A stretch of 64,000 nucleotides of DNA from NCBI RefSeq assembly GCF_038397715.1, contig NZ_CP151633.1:1984001-2048000 (forward strand). Direction: 5' to 3'. The position numbers and the translations under genes are program-made. Under the pieces are notes generated by a model, which saw only the letters and a program-made list of their open reading frames with translations, did not search any database and had not been told where the DNA came from. Shown here piece by piece: positions 1 to 8,928 of this stretch (its first letter is position 1; every line of letters begins with the position of its first letter). The stretch comes from Microbacterium sp. LWO14-1.2. Its GTDB lineage: Bacteria; Actinomycetota; Actinomycetes; Actinomycetales; Microbacteriaceae.

Positions 1-178
1 GACGAGACGCGAGAACGCGGTCGTGCGCGCTGCGGTCGCCGGTCGGTCGAACGTCGAGATCGCCGCCGACCACCACGTCAGCGTCAACACCGTGAAGACC
101 CACCTGCGCACGGCGTATCGCAAGCTCGGGGTGTCGAACAGGGCCCAACTGCAGCAGCTGTTCCAACTCGGGCGCTGA
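1..178 (+). CDS. LuxR-family transcriptional regulator, C-terminal fragment
   Basis: Only the last 58 codons are in the window, in the frame starting at base 2 and ending with TGA at 176-178. The fragment reads TRRENAVVRAAVAGRSNVEI and continues with TVKTHL and RKLGVSNRAQL. This is the four-helix LuxR/GerE DNA-binding domain: the recognition helix lies around SVNTVKTHL, and the C-terminal dimerisation helix follows RKLGVSNR. The N-terminal sensing domain is outside the window, so the protein could be a NarL-type response regulator or a stand-alone or large ATP-binding LuxR regulator. It lies 260 nt upstream of the surface-protein start in the same orientation and could control it, but nothing in the sequence proves that. 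Confidence 0.9.
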   Translation, partial: TRRENAVVRAAVAGRSNVEIAADHHVSVNTVKTHLRTAYRKLGVSNRAQLQQLFQLGR

Positions 179-205
179 TCCGCGCCGTCTGCCGTCCGCC
201 GCTCT

Positions 206-241
206 TCCGACCCAGGGGTGATATATCGGTCGGAGGGGTGA
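206..241 (+). promoter_or_regulatory. Inverted and direct repeats between the LuxR gene and the surface-protein gene
   Basis: TCCGACC (206-212) and GGTCGGA (228-234) form a 7-bp inverted repeat around an AT-rich centre (GATATATC). The octamer AGGGGTGA occurs at 214-221 and again at 234-241, exactly 20 nt apart. The stretch could be the terminator of the LuxR gene or an operator/promoter for the surface-protein gene. The dyad is short and has no T-run, so both readings stay open. Confidence 0.3.
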
Positions 242-438
242 ATTCGCTTCCTGTGCCTGAGCTGAATGCCCGCCCCGCTGAAAGACTCCCCCTGGACTCG
301 GTCGCGCAGTTGCACCCGCGAACCGATCCGCAGTCATCGCGGCGTTGTGGAGCCGCGCTCATCGGTGCGAGCGGCGCACCCGAACGACAGCGCCGCATGC
401 ACACAGGGTCTGCCCCACGGGTAGACGGGGAGGGAGTC

Positions 439-3400
439 ATGCGAAGGAACCACCGGGGGCGCTCGCGCCCATCATCGGCACGGGAGACGGGGCGCAGGAT
501 CGCCGCCGCCCTCGGGCTTCTGGCTCTGGCGAGCGCCTCGCTCGTCGGCGTCGCGACCGCCGCGCAGGCGGCGCCGGGCACACCGGGCACACCGCAGCCG
601 AACAGCGTCGTCTTCGAGGAGAACTTCGAGAACGGTCCGGGCACCGCGCCCGTCGTGCTCACCTCGTACGTCGGCGCGGGCGGTCAGACGTACACGGCCG
701 ACACCGCTTGGCTCACGAACTGCAACGGCGCCATCGTCAACTTCAACATCCCGTACACGTCGCAGGGCAACTGCGCCAGCGCAGTCAGCTCGGCCAACCT
801 GCGCCAGCTCGCGTACGGTCTGGGCGTCCACAGCGGCGCAGCGAATCCCAACACGAACGACGTCGTCGCCGCGTACACCGAGGGCAACCCGGGCGCGAAC
901 GCGATCGAGTTCCAGACCGTGAACAACATCCCGGTCGCTCAGCCGTCCGGCCGGTTCCTGACCTTCAGCGTCGACACGGCCGCCGTGAACTGCGGGGTCT
1001 CTGCACCCCAGTACCAGTTCGCCTTCCTCAACGAGGGCGGCACGGCGACGAACGTCGGCGGTGTGCTGAACGCCTGCTCGTCGACGACCACTGTCGACGC
1101 GCCCGCCGTCGGACCGGTCGCCGCCAAGCCCGTCAACGTCGGCACGTACACCTCGAACGGCTCGGTGCTGTTCTCGGGGTCGAGCCTCGGCATCCGCATG
1201 ACGAACGCGAACGGCTCGGGTGTCGGCAACGACGCGGCCTTCGACAACATCCGCATCCTCGACGTCACGCCGCAGCTCGACAAGGTCTTCAGCCCGGCAT
1301 CCGTCGTCGCCGGTGGGGTTTCGACGCTCACCCTCACCGTGACGAACACCGCCGACCTGGCCGCCAAGAACGGCTGGTCGCTCACCGACGCCCTGCCGGC
1401 AGGTCTGACGATCGCCGACGGCGCGGCCGTGACCACGTGCCCCGCAGGAGTGGTGAACGCCCCGGCGGGCGGCACGACGATCACGGCCTCGGGCAACCTC
1501 ACGGCCGGGATGGCCTCGTGCGCGATCACGGTCAACGTCACGTCGCCGGTGGCCGGCTCGTTCACGAACGGTCCGGACAACATCACCAGCACCGGTCTCA
1601 ACCCGCCCGCCGACACCACCGTCGTGTTCGACGAGCAGGCACCGGCGATCCGCGTCGTGAAGTCGGCGACCCCCACCTCGGAGGAGCAGTTCACCGCCGG
1701 CCAGGCCGTCACCTACTCCTTCGTCGTCACCAACACCGGAAACGTCGCGCTCACCGACGTCGAGGTCACCGACACCGGGTTCACCGGAACCGGCATCCTC
1801 TCGCCGGTCGTCTGCCCGGCGGGCGCGGCGAACCTCGCGCCGGCTGCCTCCGTGACCTGCACGGCGACGTACACCGTCACGCAGGACGACGTCGACAACG
1901 GCTCGATCACGAACTCCGCGACCGCGACCGGCACCCCGCCGCAGGGGCCGCCGCCCGTATCGCCCCCGTCCGAGGTCACCATCCCGTCGGTCGACCCGGC
2001 TCCCGCCCTCACGATCGTGAAGAGCTCGGACGTCGAGACGATCGACGAGGCCGGCGAGACCATCACGTACTCTTTCCTCGTCACCAACACGGGCAACGTC
2101 ACGCTCAACGACGTCACCGTCACCGACACCGACTTCTCGGGCACCGGGCAGCTGTCCGCGATCACCTGCCCTGCAGGCGCCTCGACGCTCGCGCCGAACG
2201 CCTCCGTGACCTGCACGGCGACCTACGTCGCCACGCAGGCCGACGTGGACGCCGGTGAGATCGCGAACACCGCATCGGTGACCGGCACCCCGCCGAGCCC
2301 GCTGACGCCGCCGCCGGTCGTCCCCTCGAACGAGGTCGTCGTCGAGGTGCCGCCGGCACCCGCGCTCGAGGTCGAGAAGACCGCGAACCCGACCACGATC
2401 ACGGCCGCCGGCCAGACGATCACGTACTCGTTCCTCGTGACGAACACGGGCAACGTGACGCTGACCGACGTGACCGTCACCGAGACGGACTTCTCCGGCA
2501 CCGGCGACCTCTCGGCGATCGCGTGCCCTGCAGGCGCGGCATCCCTCGCCCCCGGCGCCTCCGTCACCTGCTCCGCGACCTACGTCGTGACGCAGGCCGA
2601 CGTCGACGCCGGATCGGTCACGAACGCGGCGACCAGCACCGGCACCCCGCCGAACCCGCTGACGCCGCCGCCCGTCTCGCCCGAGGACGAGATCACGGTC
2701 GACATCCCGCCGGCACCCGCGATCACGGTCGTGAAGTCCGCCGACGAGGCCGCGCAGGACGACATCGCCGTGGGGCAGGAGATCACGTACTCCTTCCTCG
2801 TGACGAACACCGGCAACGTCACTCTCGCTGACGTGGAGGTCGTCGAAGGCGACTTCTCGGGTGCGGGCGACCTGTCGGCGATCACCTGCCCGGCCGGGGC
2901 CGCGTCTCTCGCTCCCGGCGCTCAGGTCACCTGCACCGCGACCTACACGGTCGTGCAGGCCGACGTCGACGCGGGCACGGTGACCAACACCGCGACCGCC
3001 ACCGGCACACCGCCCACCGGCCCCGACCCCGTGTCGCCGGAGTCCGAGGTGTCGGTGCCCAGCGCGCCGGCTCCCGGTCTGAACGTGGTGAAGACCGCGA
3101 GCATCGACCGTGCGACGGCTGTCGGACAGGCGATCACCTACTCGTTCGTCGTCACCAACACCGGCAACCTGACGCTCACCGACATCGTCGTGAACGAGAC
3201 CGGCTTCACCGGCACCGGGACGCTGTCGGCGGTCACCTGCCCCGCGGGAGCGGCATCGCTCGCCCCCGGCGCGCAGGTCACCTGCACGGCGACGTACTCG
3301 GTGACGCAGGCTGATCTGGATGCCGGATCCATCCGCAACATGGCGACGGCCGGCGGCACCACCCCCGGCGGTGACCCCTTCACCTCCGATCCGTCGATCG

Positions 3401-3558
3401 TGTCGGTCGAGACGCCCGGCGTCCCGCTCGCCGTCACCGGTGGCGAGGTCGCGGCGTGGGTCGTGGTCGCCGCGCTGATGCTGCTCGCCAGCGGTGCGGC
3501 TCTGCTCCTGATCCGCCGGAAGCGCGCGACGGAGGATGCCGATCAGCTGATCGGCTGA
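439..3558 (+). CDS. LAXTG-anchored surface protein with five ~119-aa DUF11-like repeats
   Basis: A predicted exported, cell-wall-anchored protein of 1039 residues. The start at ATG 439 follows GGGGAGGGAG and puts the signal peptide at the N terminus (hydrophobic 21-43, cleavage near AQA/APG); an in-frame start further upstream would add 67 residues without a leader. Residues 45-276 are a unique domain beginning FEENFENG. Residues 277-400 are a first DUF11-like beta domain. Five closely similar repeats begin at about residues 401, 521, 640, 759 and 878, each with the core TYSF(V/L)VTNTGN and ending ATGTPP. LAVTG at 997-1001, a membrane helix (about 1006-1028) and RRKR form a sorting signal of the LAXTG type used by class E sortases. 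No sortase gene is nearby. Likely role: adhesion or surface layer; the ligand is unknown. Confidence 0.85.
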   Translation: MRRNHRGRSRPSSARETGRRIAAALGLLALASASLVGVATAAQAAPGTPGTPQPNSVVFEENFENGPGTAPVVLTSYVGAGGQTYTADTAWLTNCNGAIVNFNIPYTSQGNCASAVSSANLRQLAYGLGVHSGAANPNTNDVVAAYTEGNPGANAIEFQTVNNIPVAQPSGRFLTFSVDTAAVNCGVSAPQYQFAFLNEGGTATNVGGVLNACSSTTTVDAPAVGPVAAKPVNVGTYTSNGSVLFSGSSLGIRMTNANGSGVGNDAAFDNIRILDVTPQLDKVFSPASVVAGGVSTLTLTVTNTADLAAKNGWSLTDALPAGLTIADGAAVTTCPAGVVNAPAGGTTITASGNLTAGMASCAITVNVTSPVAGSFTNGPDNITSTGLNPPADTTVVFDEQAPAIRVVKSATPTSEEQFTAGQAVTYSFVVTNTGNVALTDVEVTDTGFTGTGILSPVVCPAGAANLAPAASVTCTATYTVTQDDVDNGSITNSATATGTPPQGPPPVSPPSEVTIPSVDPAPALTIVKSSDVETIDEAGETITYSFLVTNTGNVTLNDVTVTDTDFSGTGQLSAITCPAGASTLAPNASVTCTATYVATQADVDAGEIANTASVTGTPPSPLTPPPVVPSNEVVVEVPPAPALEVEKTANPTTITAAGQTITYSFLVTNTGNVTLTDVTVTETDFSGTGDLSAIACPAGAASLAPGASVTCSATYVVTQADVDAGSVTNAATSTGTPPNPLTPPPVSPEDEITVDIPPAPAITVVKSADEAAQDDIAVGQEITYSFLVTNTGNVTLADVEVVEGDFSGAGDLSAITCPAGAASLAPGAQVTCTATYTVVQADVDAGTVTNTATATGTPPTGPDPVSPESEVSVPSAPAPGLNVVKTASIDRATAVGQAITYSFVVTNTGNLTLTDIVVNETGFTGTGTLSAVTCPAGAASLAPGAQVTCTATYSVTQADLDAGSIRNMATAGGTTPGGDPFTSDPSIVSVETPGVPLAVTGGEVAAWVVVAALMLLASGAALLLIRRKRATEDADQLIG
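1639..3420 (+). repeat. Five in-frame tandem repeats of 357-360 nt inside the surface-protein gene
   Basis: Repeat units begin at 1639, 1999, 2356, 2713 and 3070. The first spacing is 360 nt and the next three are 357 nt, so the period is 119-120 codons. The units are alike in DNA as well as protein (for example repeated versions of CCGGCACCCGCG and GTGACGAACACGGGCAAC), which suggests recent duplication or ongoing homogenisation. Repeat number probably varies among strains. Confidence 0.9.
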
Positions 3559-3566
3559 CGCCCTGA

Positions 3567-3608
3567 CGACTGTGCGGTGCCCGCGGTGACGCGGGCACCG
3601 CACAGTCG
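3567..3608 (+). terminator. Strong hairpin terminator after the surface-protein gene
   Basis: A perfect 19-bp stem (3567-3585 with 3590-3608) closes on the four-base loop GTGA, starting 9 nt after the stop codon. There is no T-run, as is common for actinobacterial terminators. Confidence 0.8.
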
Positions 3609-3742
3609 CGTCCGGGCGCGGTCCTGCTCGTCGTCCGTCTGCGTGCCGATGCCCGATCCGGCTCCCGCTGACGCCCGCGCACGGGAATGCCCCTCCCGAG
3701 CGACCGGTTGCTCCCCACAGAACGACACGGGAGGACGGAACG

Positions 3743-4666
3743 ATGCTGGCCTGGACGAAGAACGCGCAGGAACCCGGCGGGCTGGCGCTCGCCGACGTGC
3801 CCGATCCGACGCCGCGACCCGATGAGCTGCTGGTGCGCGTCGACGCGTTCGCCCCGAATCCCGGGGACCTCGCCGCGCTGCCCTCCCTCTCCGATGGCGC
3901 GATCCCGGGGTGGGACGGGAGCGGTGTGGTGATCGAGGCCGCGGCGGACGGGCTCGGACCGCAAGCGGGGGACCGGGTCGTCTTCCTCAGCCTCGCCGCA
4001 CGCGGATGGGCGGAGCGCAGAGCGGTGCCGCACACCATGACCGCGTCGGCGCCGCACGACGTCTCGCCCGAGCGCCTCGCGACGCTGCCGGTGCCGGCGA
4101 CCAGCGCGCTGCGCGCCGTGCGGCGCCTCGGCTCGGTGCTCGGACGACGGATGCTGATCGTCGGCGCGACCGGAGCCGTCGGCCGTGTCGCGGTGCAGCT
4201 CGCTGCGCGCTCGGGCGCGCACGTGGTCGCGGTGGCTCGCGACGAAAGACAGCACGAGGAGCTCCGCCGTCTCGGTGCGCACGAGGTGCACGGTACGACC
4301 GAGGCCGTCGAGGGCCGCGTGCACGGCGCGATCGACCTCATCGGCGGCGACGAGCTGGTGCGCGCCTACTCTCTGCTCGCACCGGGAGGCACGGCCATCG
4401 CGCTCGGGCACGCGGCCGGCGCAGACGAGCACTTCCCCTACGGCGCGTTCGTCGCAGACCCCGCGACCGCGGATCGTTCCATCACGAGCTTCTTCCTCGG
4501 ATCCGAGCCAGGACTGCCGGAGGAGATGGCCTACCTGGCCGCGGACCGGGACCTCGACGTCGGCCCGCTCGACATCCGGCCCTGGACCGAGGTGGCCGAC
4601 TGGGTGGCATCGGGTGGCGCGCGGACCTCCGGTCGCCCGGTGTTCCGAATCGCGCACGACGACTGA
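3743..4666 (+). CDS. Zinc-free MDR oxidoreductase, quinone-reductase type
   Basis: A 307-residue medium-chain dehydrogenase/reductase. The N-terminal GroES-like half contains GWDGSGVV (57-64), the Rossmann half contains the NAD(P)H-binding GATGAVG (141-147), and the tail resembles NADPH:quinone oxidoreductases. No structural or catalytic zinc cysteines are visible, as in the quinone oxidoreductase branch. It should catalyse NAD(P)H-dependent reduction of quinones or alpha,beta-unsaturated carbonyls in the cytoplasm. The start ATG has GGGAGGACGG upstream at good spacing. It stands alone between two hairpin-rich gaps, so the context gives no substrate. At 307 residues it is slightly shorter than usual (320-340). 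Confidence 0.85.
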   Translation: MLAWTKNAQEPGGLALADVPDPTPRPDELLVRVDAFAPNPGDLAALPSLSDGAIPGWDGSGVVIEAAADGLGPQAGDRVVFLSLAARGWAERRAVPHTMTASAPHDVSPERLATLPVPATSALRAVRRLGSVLGRRMLIVGATGAVGRVAVQLAARSGAHVVAVARDERQHEELRRLGAHEVHGTTEAVEGRVHGAIDLIGGDELVRAYSLLAPGGTAIALGHAAGADEHFPYGAFVADPATADRSITSFFLGSEPGLPEEMAYLAADRDLDVGPLDIRPWTEVADWVASGGARTSGRPVFRIAHDD

Positions 4667-4855
4667 GGCGCGTTGCAGGCGGGACGCCCCCACCACGGGG
4701 GAGGCGGCGGAAAGGGCGCCCCGCCTGGCATCGCCGAAGGGCGACGCCGCAGCATCCGCATTGCGGTGCGAATGGCTGTTTCGCAAGCGTGACACCCCTG
4801 CGCCCGGCGCGCAAGAGGGATTGCTTATCGGTATGCCGGGAGTCGCCGTGGGGCG

Positions 4856-5641
4856 TCAGAGCACGATGTCCGCGGGAGTCGCGAGCGGGATGCGGTCGGT
4901 CGGTCTCGCGGTGCGTCGCGGCAGCACGTCGGCATCCGTCAGCGGACCGAGGTCGATCCCGGTCAGACGCGCGATCTCGGCGACGGAGACCTGGAACGTG
5001 CGGAAGCCGCCGAGCGGCGGCGCCGCACGCAGACCCTCCGAGAGATCGACCAGATCCGACTGGTCGAGCAGGAAGCCGGCCGCGGCGAGCCCGTCAGGCC
5101 CCTGCCAGGCGGCGACCTTCCAGAACCGCAGCGGGATGAGGATGCCGCGGTACGGCGGATCATCGTCGCCGAGCACGGGCGCCGTGAACACCGAGACGCG
5201 CTGATCCGTCGACTCCGCGTACGCGAGCACGTGGTCCTCGAGTCCGAGCCACAGCTCCTTCGACTGGTTGAACCCGGCTGCCTGCGGGGCGGCGTTCGGA
5301 TAGAAGAACGTCGCCTCCATGGCCTCGCGCGCCTCGGCCGCGCCGCCCCAGCCCGGGTCCCGCCGCCGCACGAGGTGCCCGCGGTCGAGGTCGTTGCGCG
5401 CGTACACCTCCGGTCCCGTCTGCAGATCGGCGTCGACACGGGGGTCGAGGCGCCACTCTCCCGAGCGCCCGAGGTCGAGCAGTCGCGAGCCCTCGATGTT
5501 GACCCCGGTCACCGCGGCGAGGCGGCGCTCCGGGTGGAGCAGCACCGTGAACCGGGGGTAGGTCAGCTCGCGCACCGCGCCGGGCGGCAGGGGCAGCGGC
5601 ACGGGGGCGGGCAGGAAGTCGAGGTCGTATCCGTCGGCCAT
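4856..5641 (-). CDS. DNA/RNA non-specific endonuclease (NucA/EndoG family), no export signal
   Basis: A 261-residue beta-beta-alpha-metal nuclease of the Endonuclease_NS family. The signature NDLDRGHL holds the DRGH catalytic box (D86-H89, His as general base). NAAPQAAGFNQ (116-126) matches the usual SNxxPQxxxFN segment with the Mg2+-ligand Asn, followed by W131 and E135. Known members cleave single- and double-stranded DNA and RNA. Unusually, the N terminus (MADGYDLDFL) has no signal peptide, although many relatives are exported; the protein appears cytoplasmic or is exported by another route. No inhibitor gene lies beside it: the next gene upstream in transcription is the quinone reductase on the other strand. 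Confidence 0.85.
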   Translation of the reverse strand: MADGYDLDFLPAPVPLPLPPGAVRELTYPRFTVLLHPERRLAAVTGVNIEGSRLLDLGRSGEWRLDPRVDADLQTGPEVYARNDLDRGHLVRRRDPGWGGAAEAREAMEATFFYPNAAPQAAGFNQSKELWLGLEDHVLAYAESTDQRVSVFTAPVLGDDDPPYRGILIPLRFWKVAAWQGPDGLAAAGFLLDQSDLVDLSEGLRAAPPLGGFRTFQVSVAEIARLTGIDLGPLTDADVLPRRTARPTDRIPLATPADIVL

Positions 5642-5672
5642 GACCCCATCGTGCCGTGCCCCACCGACAGGC

Positions 5673-5754
5673 GTCGAGACCCACCCGCTGCGCCGAGACC
5701 CACCGCCCCCGACGTATCGGGCGATGGGTCTCGACGAGGGTGGTGGGTCTCGGC
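5673..5754. repeat. Phased quad-motif intergenic element, family 1 copy 1
   Basis: Left motifs GTCGAGACCCA (5673) and GCCGAGACCCACC (5692) are offset by 19 nt. Their inverted partners TGGGTCTCGAC (5725-5735) and GGTGGGTCTCGGC (5742-5754) are also offset by 19 nt measured at their ends. The total span is 82 nt. Pairing is interleaved (left 1 with right 1, left 2 with right 2, both perfect). The element lies 31 nt past the stop of the minus-strand SDR gene and upstream of the endonuclease gene. A second copy is at 45873-45954. Confidence 0.8.
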
Positions 5755-5784
5755 ATCACGAGTGTGCGAGCCGACGCATCCCGA

Positions 5785-6681
5785 TCACGGGGTGGGCATG
5801 CCGCCGTTCACATTGAGCGTCTCACCGGCGACGTAGCTCGACTCGGCCGACGCGAGGAACACATAGGCCGGCGCGAGTTCGGCCGGCTGACCCATGCGTC
5901 CGAGCGGGGTCTCCTCGCCGAACTGCTCGATCTTCTCCTGCGGCTGGCCGTCGCTCGGCTGCAGCGGCGTCCAGATCGGGCCGGGCGCGACGGCGTTCAC
6001 GCGAATGCCCTTCGGTGCGAGCTGGTCTGCGAGACCCTTCGTGAACGCGTTGATCGTCGCCTTGGTCGACGCGTAGTCGACGAGGATGCCCGACGGCGAG
6101 TACGCCTGGATCGAGGTCGTGTTGATGATCGTCGACCCGGGCTTCAGGTGCGGCAGGGCGGCCTTCGTGATCCAGAACATCGCGTAGACGTTGGTCTTGA
6201 AGGTGTCGTCGAACTGCTCGTCGGTGATGTCGGTCAGCGACTCCTGGAAGATCTGCTTGCCGCCGTTGTTGACGAGGATGTCGAGCCCGCCGAGCGCGCC
6301 GACGGCCTCGGACACCAGGGTGCGGCAGTACTCGGGGTCGCGCAGGTCGCCGGGGATGGTCGCGACGTTCGCACCCGCTTCGCGCAGGATGCCGGCGATG
6401 CGCGCCGCATCCTCCTCCTCCTCGGGCAGGTACGACAGGGCGACGTCCGCACCCTCACGGGCGAACGCGATCGCCGTGGCCGCACCGATGCCGGAGTCGC
6501 CGCCCGTGATGAGCGCCTTGCGGCCCTTCAGGCGGTCGGAGCCGCGGTACGACTCCTCACCGAGATCGGCCTTCGGGGTGAGATCCGCGTCGAGACCCGG
6601 CTCGGGCATCTGCTGCTTCTGCGGTTCGATGTCGGAGTAGAGCTCTGCAGGGTTGACGAAGGTGTACTGGTCACGAGACAT
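5785..6681 (-). CDS. Short-chain dehydrogenase, general-stress (YhdF/YghA) type
   Basis: A 298-residue SDR with a ~45-residue N-terminal extension (MSRDQYTFVNPAELYSDIEP) typical of the YhdF/YghA/GSP39 group. Cofactor motif TGGDSGIG (59-66), NNGG (138-141) and the catalytic Ser190, Tyr203 and Lys207 are all present. It should be a cytoplasmic NAD(P)-dependent alcohol/carbonyl oxidoreductase; relatives are stress-induced. The start at 6681 follows AAGGAGAGGACACACC. It is transcribed after the GH15 gene, 71 nt away, and the two may be cotranscribed. The physiological substrate cannot be told from sequence. Confidence 0.9.
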   Translation of the reverse strand: MSRDQYTFVNPAELYSDIEPQKQQMPEPGLDADLTPKADLGEESYRGSDRLKGRKALITGGDSGIGAATAIAFAREGADVALSYLPEEEEDAARIAGILREAGANVATIPGDLRDPEYCRTLVSEAVGALGGLDILVNNGGKQIFQESLTDITDEQFDDTFKTNVYAMFWITKAALPHLKPGSTIINTTSIQAYSPSGILVDYASTKATINAFTKGLADQLAPKGIRVNAVAPGPIWTPLQPSDGQPQEKIEQFGEETPLGRMGQPAELAPAYVFLASAESSYVAGETLNVNGGMPTP

Positions 6682-6752
6682 GGTGTGTCCTCTCCTTGTT
6701 TTCCGGTCTGTGGTCGGTCTGCGATCCGGGCGTTCGATCGCCCGGAGTGCGG

Positions 6753-8558
6753 TCAGCTGTCGGGCAGCAGGTCGTCGGGCATGACCTCGCGCATGGTCAT
6801 CGCCGCCGTCAGGAACGCCAGGTGGCTCAGCGCCTGCGGGGTGTTGCCCCAGGCCGAGCCGTCGTCGGCGTCGATCATCTCGGCGTAGATGCCGACGTCG
6901 TTCGCGAGGGCGAGGAGCTGGTCCATCCGCTCCCGCGCCTCCTCGTGCCGGCCGACGCACGCGAGCGCCTCGGTCAGCCAGAACGCGCACGCGACGAACG
7001 TCTTCTCCTCGGCCGAGACGCCGCTGTAGCGGTACAGCAGCGCGCCGGCCCCGAGCTCCTCGATCAGGGCGTCGATCGTCGTCGACATGCGCTCGCCGCG
7101 GTCGAAACCGCTCGGCGCGTGCAGCAGCACCGACGCGTCGAGGGTGTCGGCGCCGGCGTAGAAGACGTACGCGGAACGCTCCTCCGACCAGCAGTGCTCG
7201 TCGATCCAGTGACGGATGCGGTCGCGCTCCGCCCGCCAGCGCTCGGCGCTCCCCGGAATGGCGCCCGCTTCGGCGAGGGCGACAGCATCCTCCAGCGCTT
7301 TCCAGCAGCCCATCTTCGACGACGTGTAGTGACGCTCCTCCGGGAGCTCCCACATTCCCGAGTCGGGGTTGCGCCACACGTCGCACGTGCGGTCGGCGAT
7401 CTGCGACAGCATCCGTCCGGTGCCGATGTCGAGCACGTTGCCCGCGTCGACGTAGGTGCGGCAGATCGCCATGAGGTCGCCGTAGACGCCGAGCTGCAGC
7501 TGCTCGCCCGCCGGATTCCCGGTCACGACGGGTCCGATGCCGTTCCACCCCGACACGTCGTACTCGGTGGGCTCCGGCACGAGGCCGCCGTCGAGCGTGT
7601 ACATGACGTGCAGATCGTCGCCGTGGCGGCGGATCGTGTGCAGCAGCCACGACAGGGCGGCGTGCGTCTCCTCGCGCAGCCCGAAGCGCACGAGCGCGTG
7701 CGTCGTGTACGCGAGGTCGCGGACCCAGGCGTGCCGGTAGTCCCAGTTCTTGCCGCCGTCGGGATTCTCGGGTAGCGAGGTGGTCGCGGCCGCGGCGATC
7801 GCTCCCGAAGGGCTGTAGATCAGCAGTTTGAGGGCGAGCGCGCTGCGCTGCACCTGCTCGCCCCACGGCCCGTCGTATGAGAACACCCGCGACCAGTGCT
7901 GCCAGTGCTCGATCGTGCGGTCGATGCCGTCGTCGACGTTGTACGGGTCGGGCAGATGCAGCGGCTCGTCGTGCGTGGCGGCGACGGCCAGCAGATGCCG
8001 GGATCCGGGGGTCGCGGTGAACCCGCCGGTGAGCTCGGCGCCGAGCGGCGCCGTCGGGTCGGGGTCGGCCGGACCGTGCTCGAACCCGGTCAGGCCGAAC
8101 GCGGTCTTCCCGCTCCGGATCACGTCGCCGTGCTGCGTGCGCTCCAGCCACGGGGATGCCGTCTGCAGCGACGAACCCGGCTGCACGCGCCAGCGCAGGG
8201 CGACCTCGCCCTCGACGCCGTCGATGCGTCGCGCGAGCTCGGCCCACGGCATCCGTCCGGCGACGCCGGAGACCATCGCGTCGGTCACCCGCACCACGCC
8301 GTCGTCGGTCGTGAAGGTCGTCTCGAGCACGTTCGTGTCAGGGATGTACCGCCGCTCGGAACGGAACTCGGCGACGGGCCGCAGTTCGAAGCATCCGCCG
8401 GTCTCGTCGTCGAGCAGCCGCGCGAACACGGGCAGGTCGGTGAGGTCAGGGAGCGGCAGCCAGTCCACGCGTCCGTCGTCGCCGATCAGCGCGACCGTGC
8501 GACCGTCGCCGATGGGCGCATACGAATCGATCGGTCGAACGGAGGGGGAGGACGGCAT
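6753..8558 (-). CDS. Glycoside hydrolase family 15 protein (glucoamylase/trehalase type)
   Basis: A 601-residue protein with the bacterial two-domain GH15 plan: an N-terminal beta-sandwich (from IDSYAPIGDGRTVALIGDDG, RVDWLPLP) and a C-terminal (alpha/alpha)6 barrel. Barrel landmarks include NWDYRHAWVRD, GMWELPEERHY with the probable general-acid Glu, SSKMGCWKALEDA, and AFWLTEALA near the end. Family members hydrolyse alpha-glucosidic bonds, and several actinobacterial ones are trehalases; the substrate here is not assigned. There is no signal peptide, so it acts in the cytoplasm. I prefer ATG 8558 (preceded by GAGG) over the in-frame GTG 7 codons upstream. It sits between the S4 and SDR genes on the same strand. 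Confidence 0.85.
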   Translation of the reverse strand: MPSSPSVRPIDSYAPIGDGRTVALIGDDGRVDWLPLPDLTDLPVFARLLDDETGGCFELRPVAEFRSERRYIPDTNVLETTFTTDDGVVRVTDAMVSGVAGRMPWAELARRIDGVEGEVALRWRVQPGSSLQTASPWLERTQHGDVIRSGKTAFGLTGFEHGPADPDPTAPLGAELTGGFTATPGSRHLLAVAATHDEPLHLPDPYNVDDGIDRTIEHWQHWSRVFSYDGPWGEQVQRSALALKLLIYSPSGAIAAAATTSLPENPDGGKNWDYRHAWVRDLAYTTHALVRFGLREETHAALSWLLHTIRRHGDDLHVMYTLDGGLVPEPTEYDVSGWNGIGPVVTGNPAGEQLQLGVYGDLMAICRTYVDAGNVLDIGTGRMLSQIADRTCDVWRNPDSGMWELPEERHYTSSKMGCWKALEDAVALAEAGAIPGSAERWRAERDRIRHWIDEHCWSEERSAYVFYAGADTLDASVLLHAPSGFDRGERMSTTIDALIEELGAGALLYRYSGVSAEEKTFVACAFWLTEALACVGRHEEARERMDQLLALANDVGIYAEMIDADDGSAWGNTPQALSHLAFLTAAMTMREVMPDDLLPDS

Positions 8559-8661
8559 GTCCTCATGCTCGACCCGCACGCGCCGACGGGCAAAGACCTT
8601 GCGCGGCGGTGGGGGTGTGCGTTACGCGCGTGCGCAGAAGGATCGTGCGCCGAGGAGGCCG

Positions 8662-8889
8662 TCAGGGGCGGACGCGCACCGTTCGGCCCTCGAACGTCAC
8701 GAGGTCGCCGTCGTGCAGCTGGCGTCCTCGACGCCTGTCGACCTCGCCGTTCACCTTCACGAAGCCGTCGATCACGACCTCTTTCGCGTCTCCGCCCGAG
8801 TCGAGCAGCCCCGAGTACTTCAGGAACTGACCGAGGCGGATCATCTCTCCGCCGATGGAGATCTCGTCGATCGGGCCGGAGTTCGTCAT
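8662..8889 (-). CDS. Small S4-domain RNA-binding protein
   Basis: A 75-residue protein that is almost entirely one S4 fold: IRLGQFLKYSGLLDSGGDAK, then VIDGFVKVNGEVDRRRGRQL, then HDGDLVTFEG. The VNG-x2-(D/E)xRRGRxL core and the DxV strand are classic S4 features shared with YaaA/YbcJ-type proteins. It probably binds structured RNA such as rRNA. It precedes the GH15 gene by 103 nt on the same strand with no obvious functional link. Confidence 0.85.
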   Translation of the reverse strand: MTNSGPIDEISIGGEMIRLGQFLKYSGLLDSGGDAKEVVIDGFVKVNGEVDRRRGRQLHDGDLVTFEGRTVRVRP

Positions 8890-8928
8890 CCCAGAATGCT
8901 ATCGCCGAGGGCGGCGGGCGAGGGAGAT

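Noticed and set aside
472..4341. Very long minus-strand open frame (1289 codons) opposite the surface-protein and oxidoreductase genes
   Set aside because: It is an antisense shadow: low-complexity Arg/Asp/Gly-rich translation with no domain, while the plus strand carries signal peptide, repeats and sorting signal. Long antisense frames are expected at this GC content.
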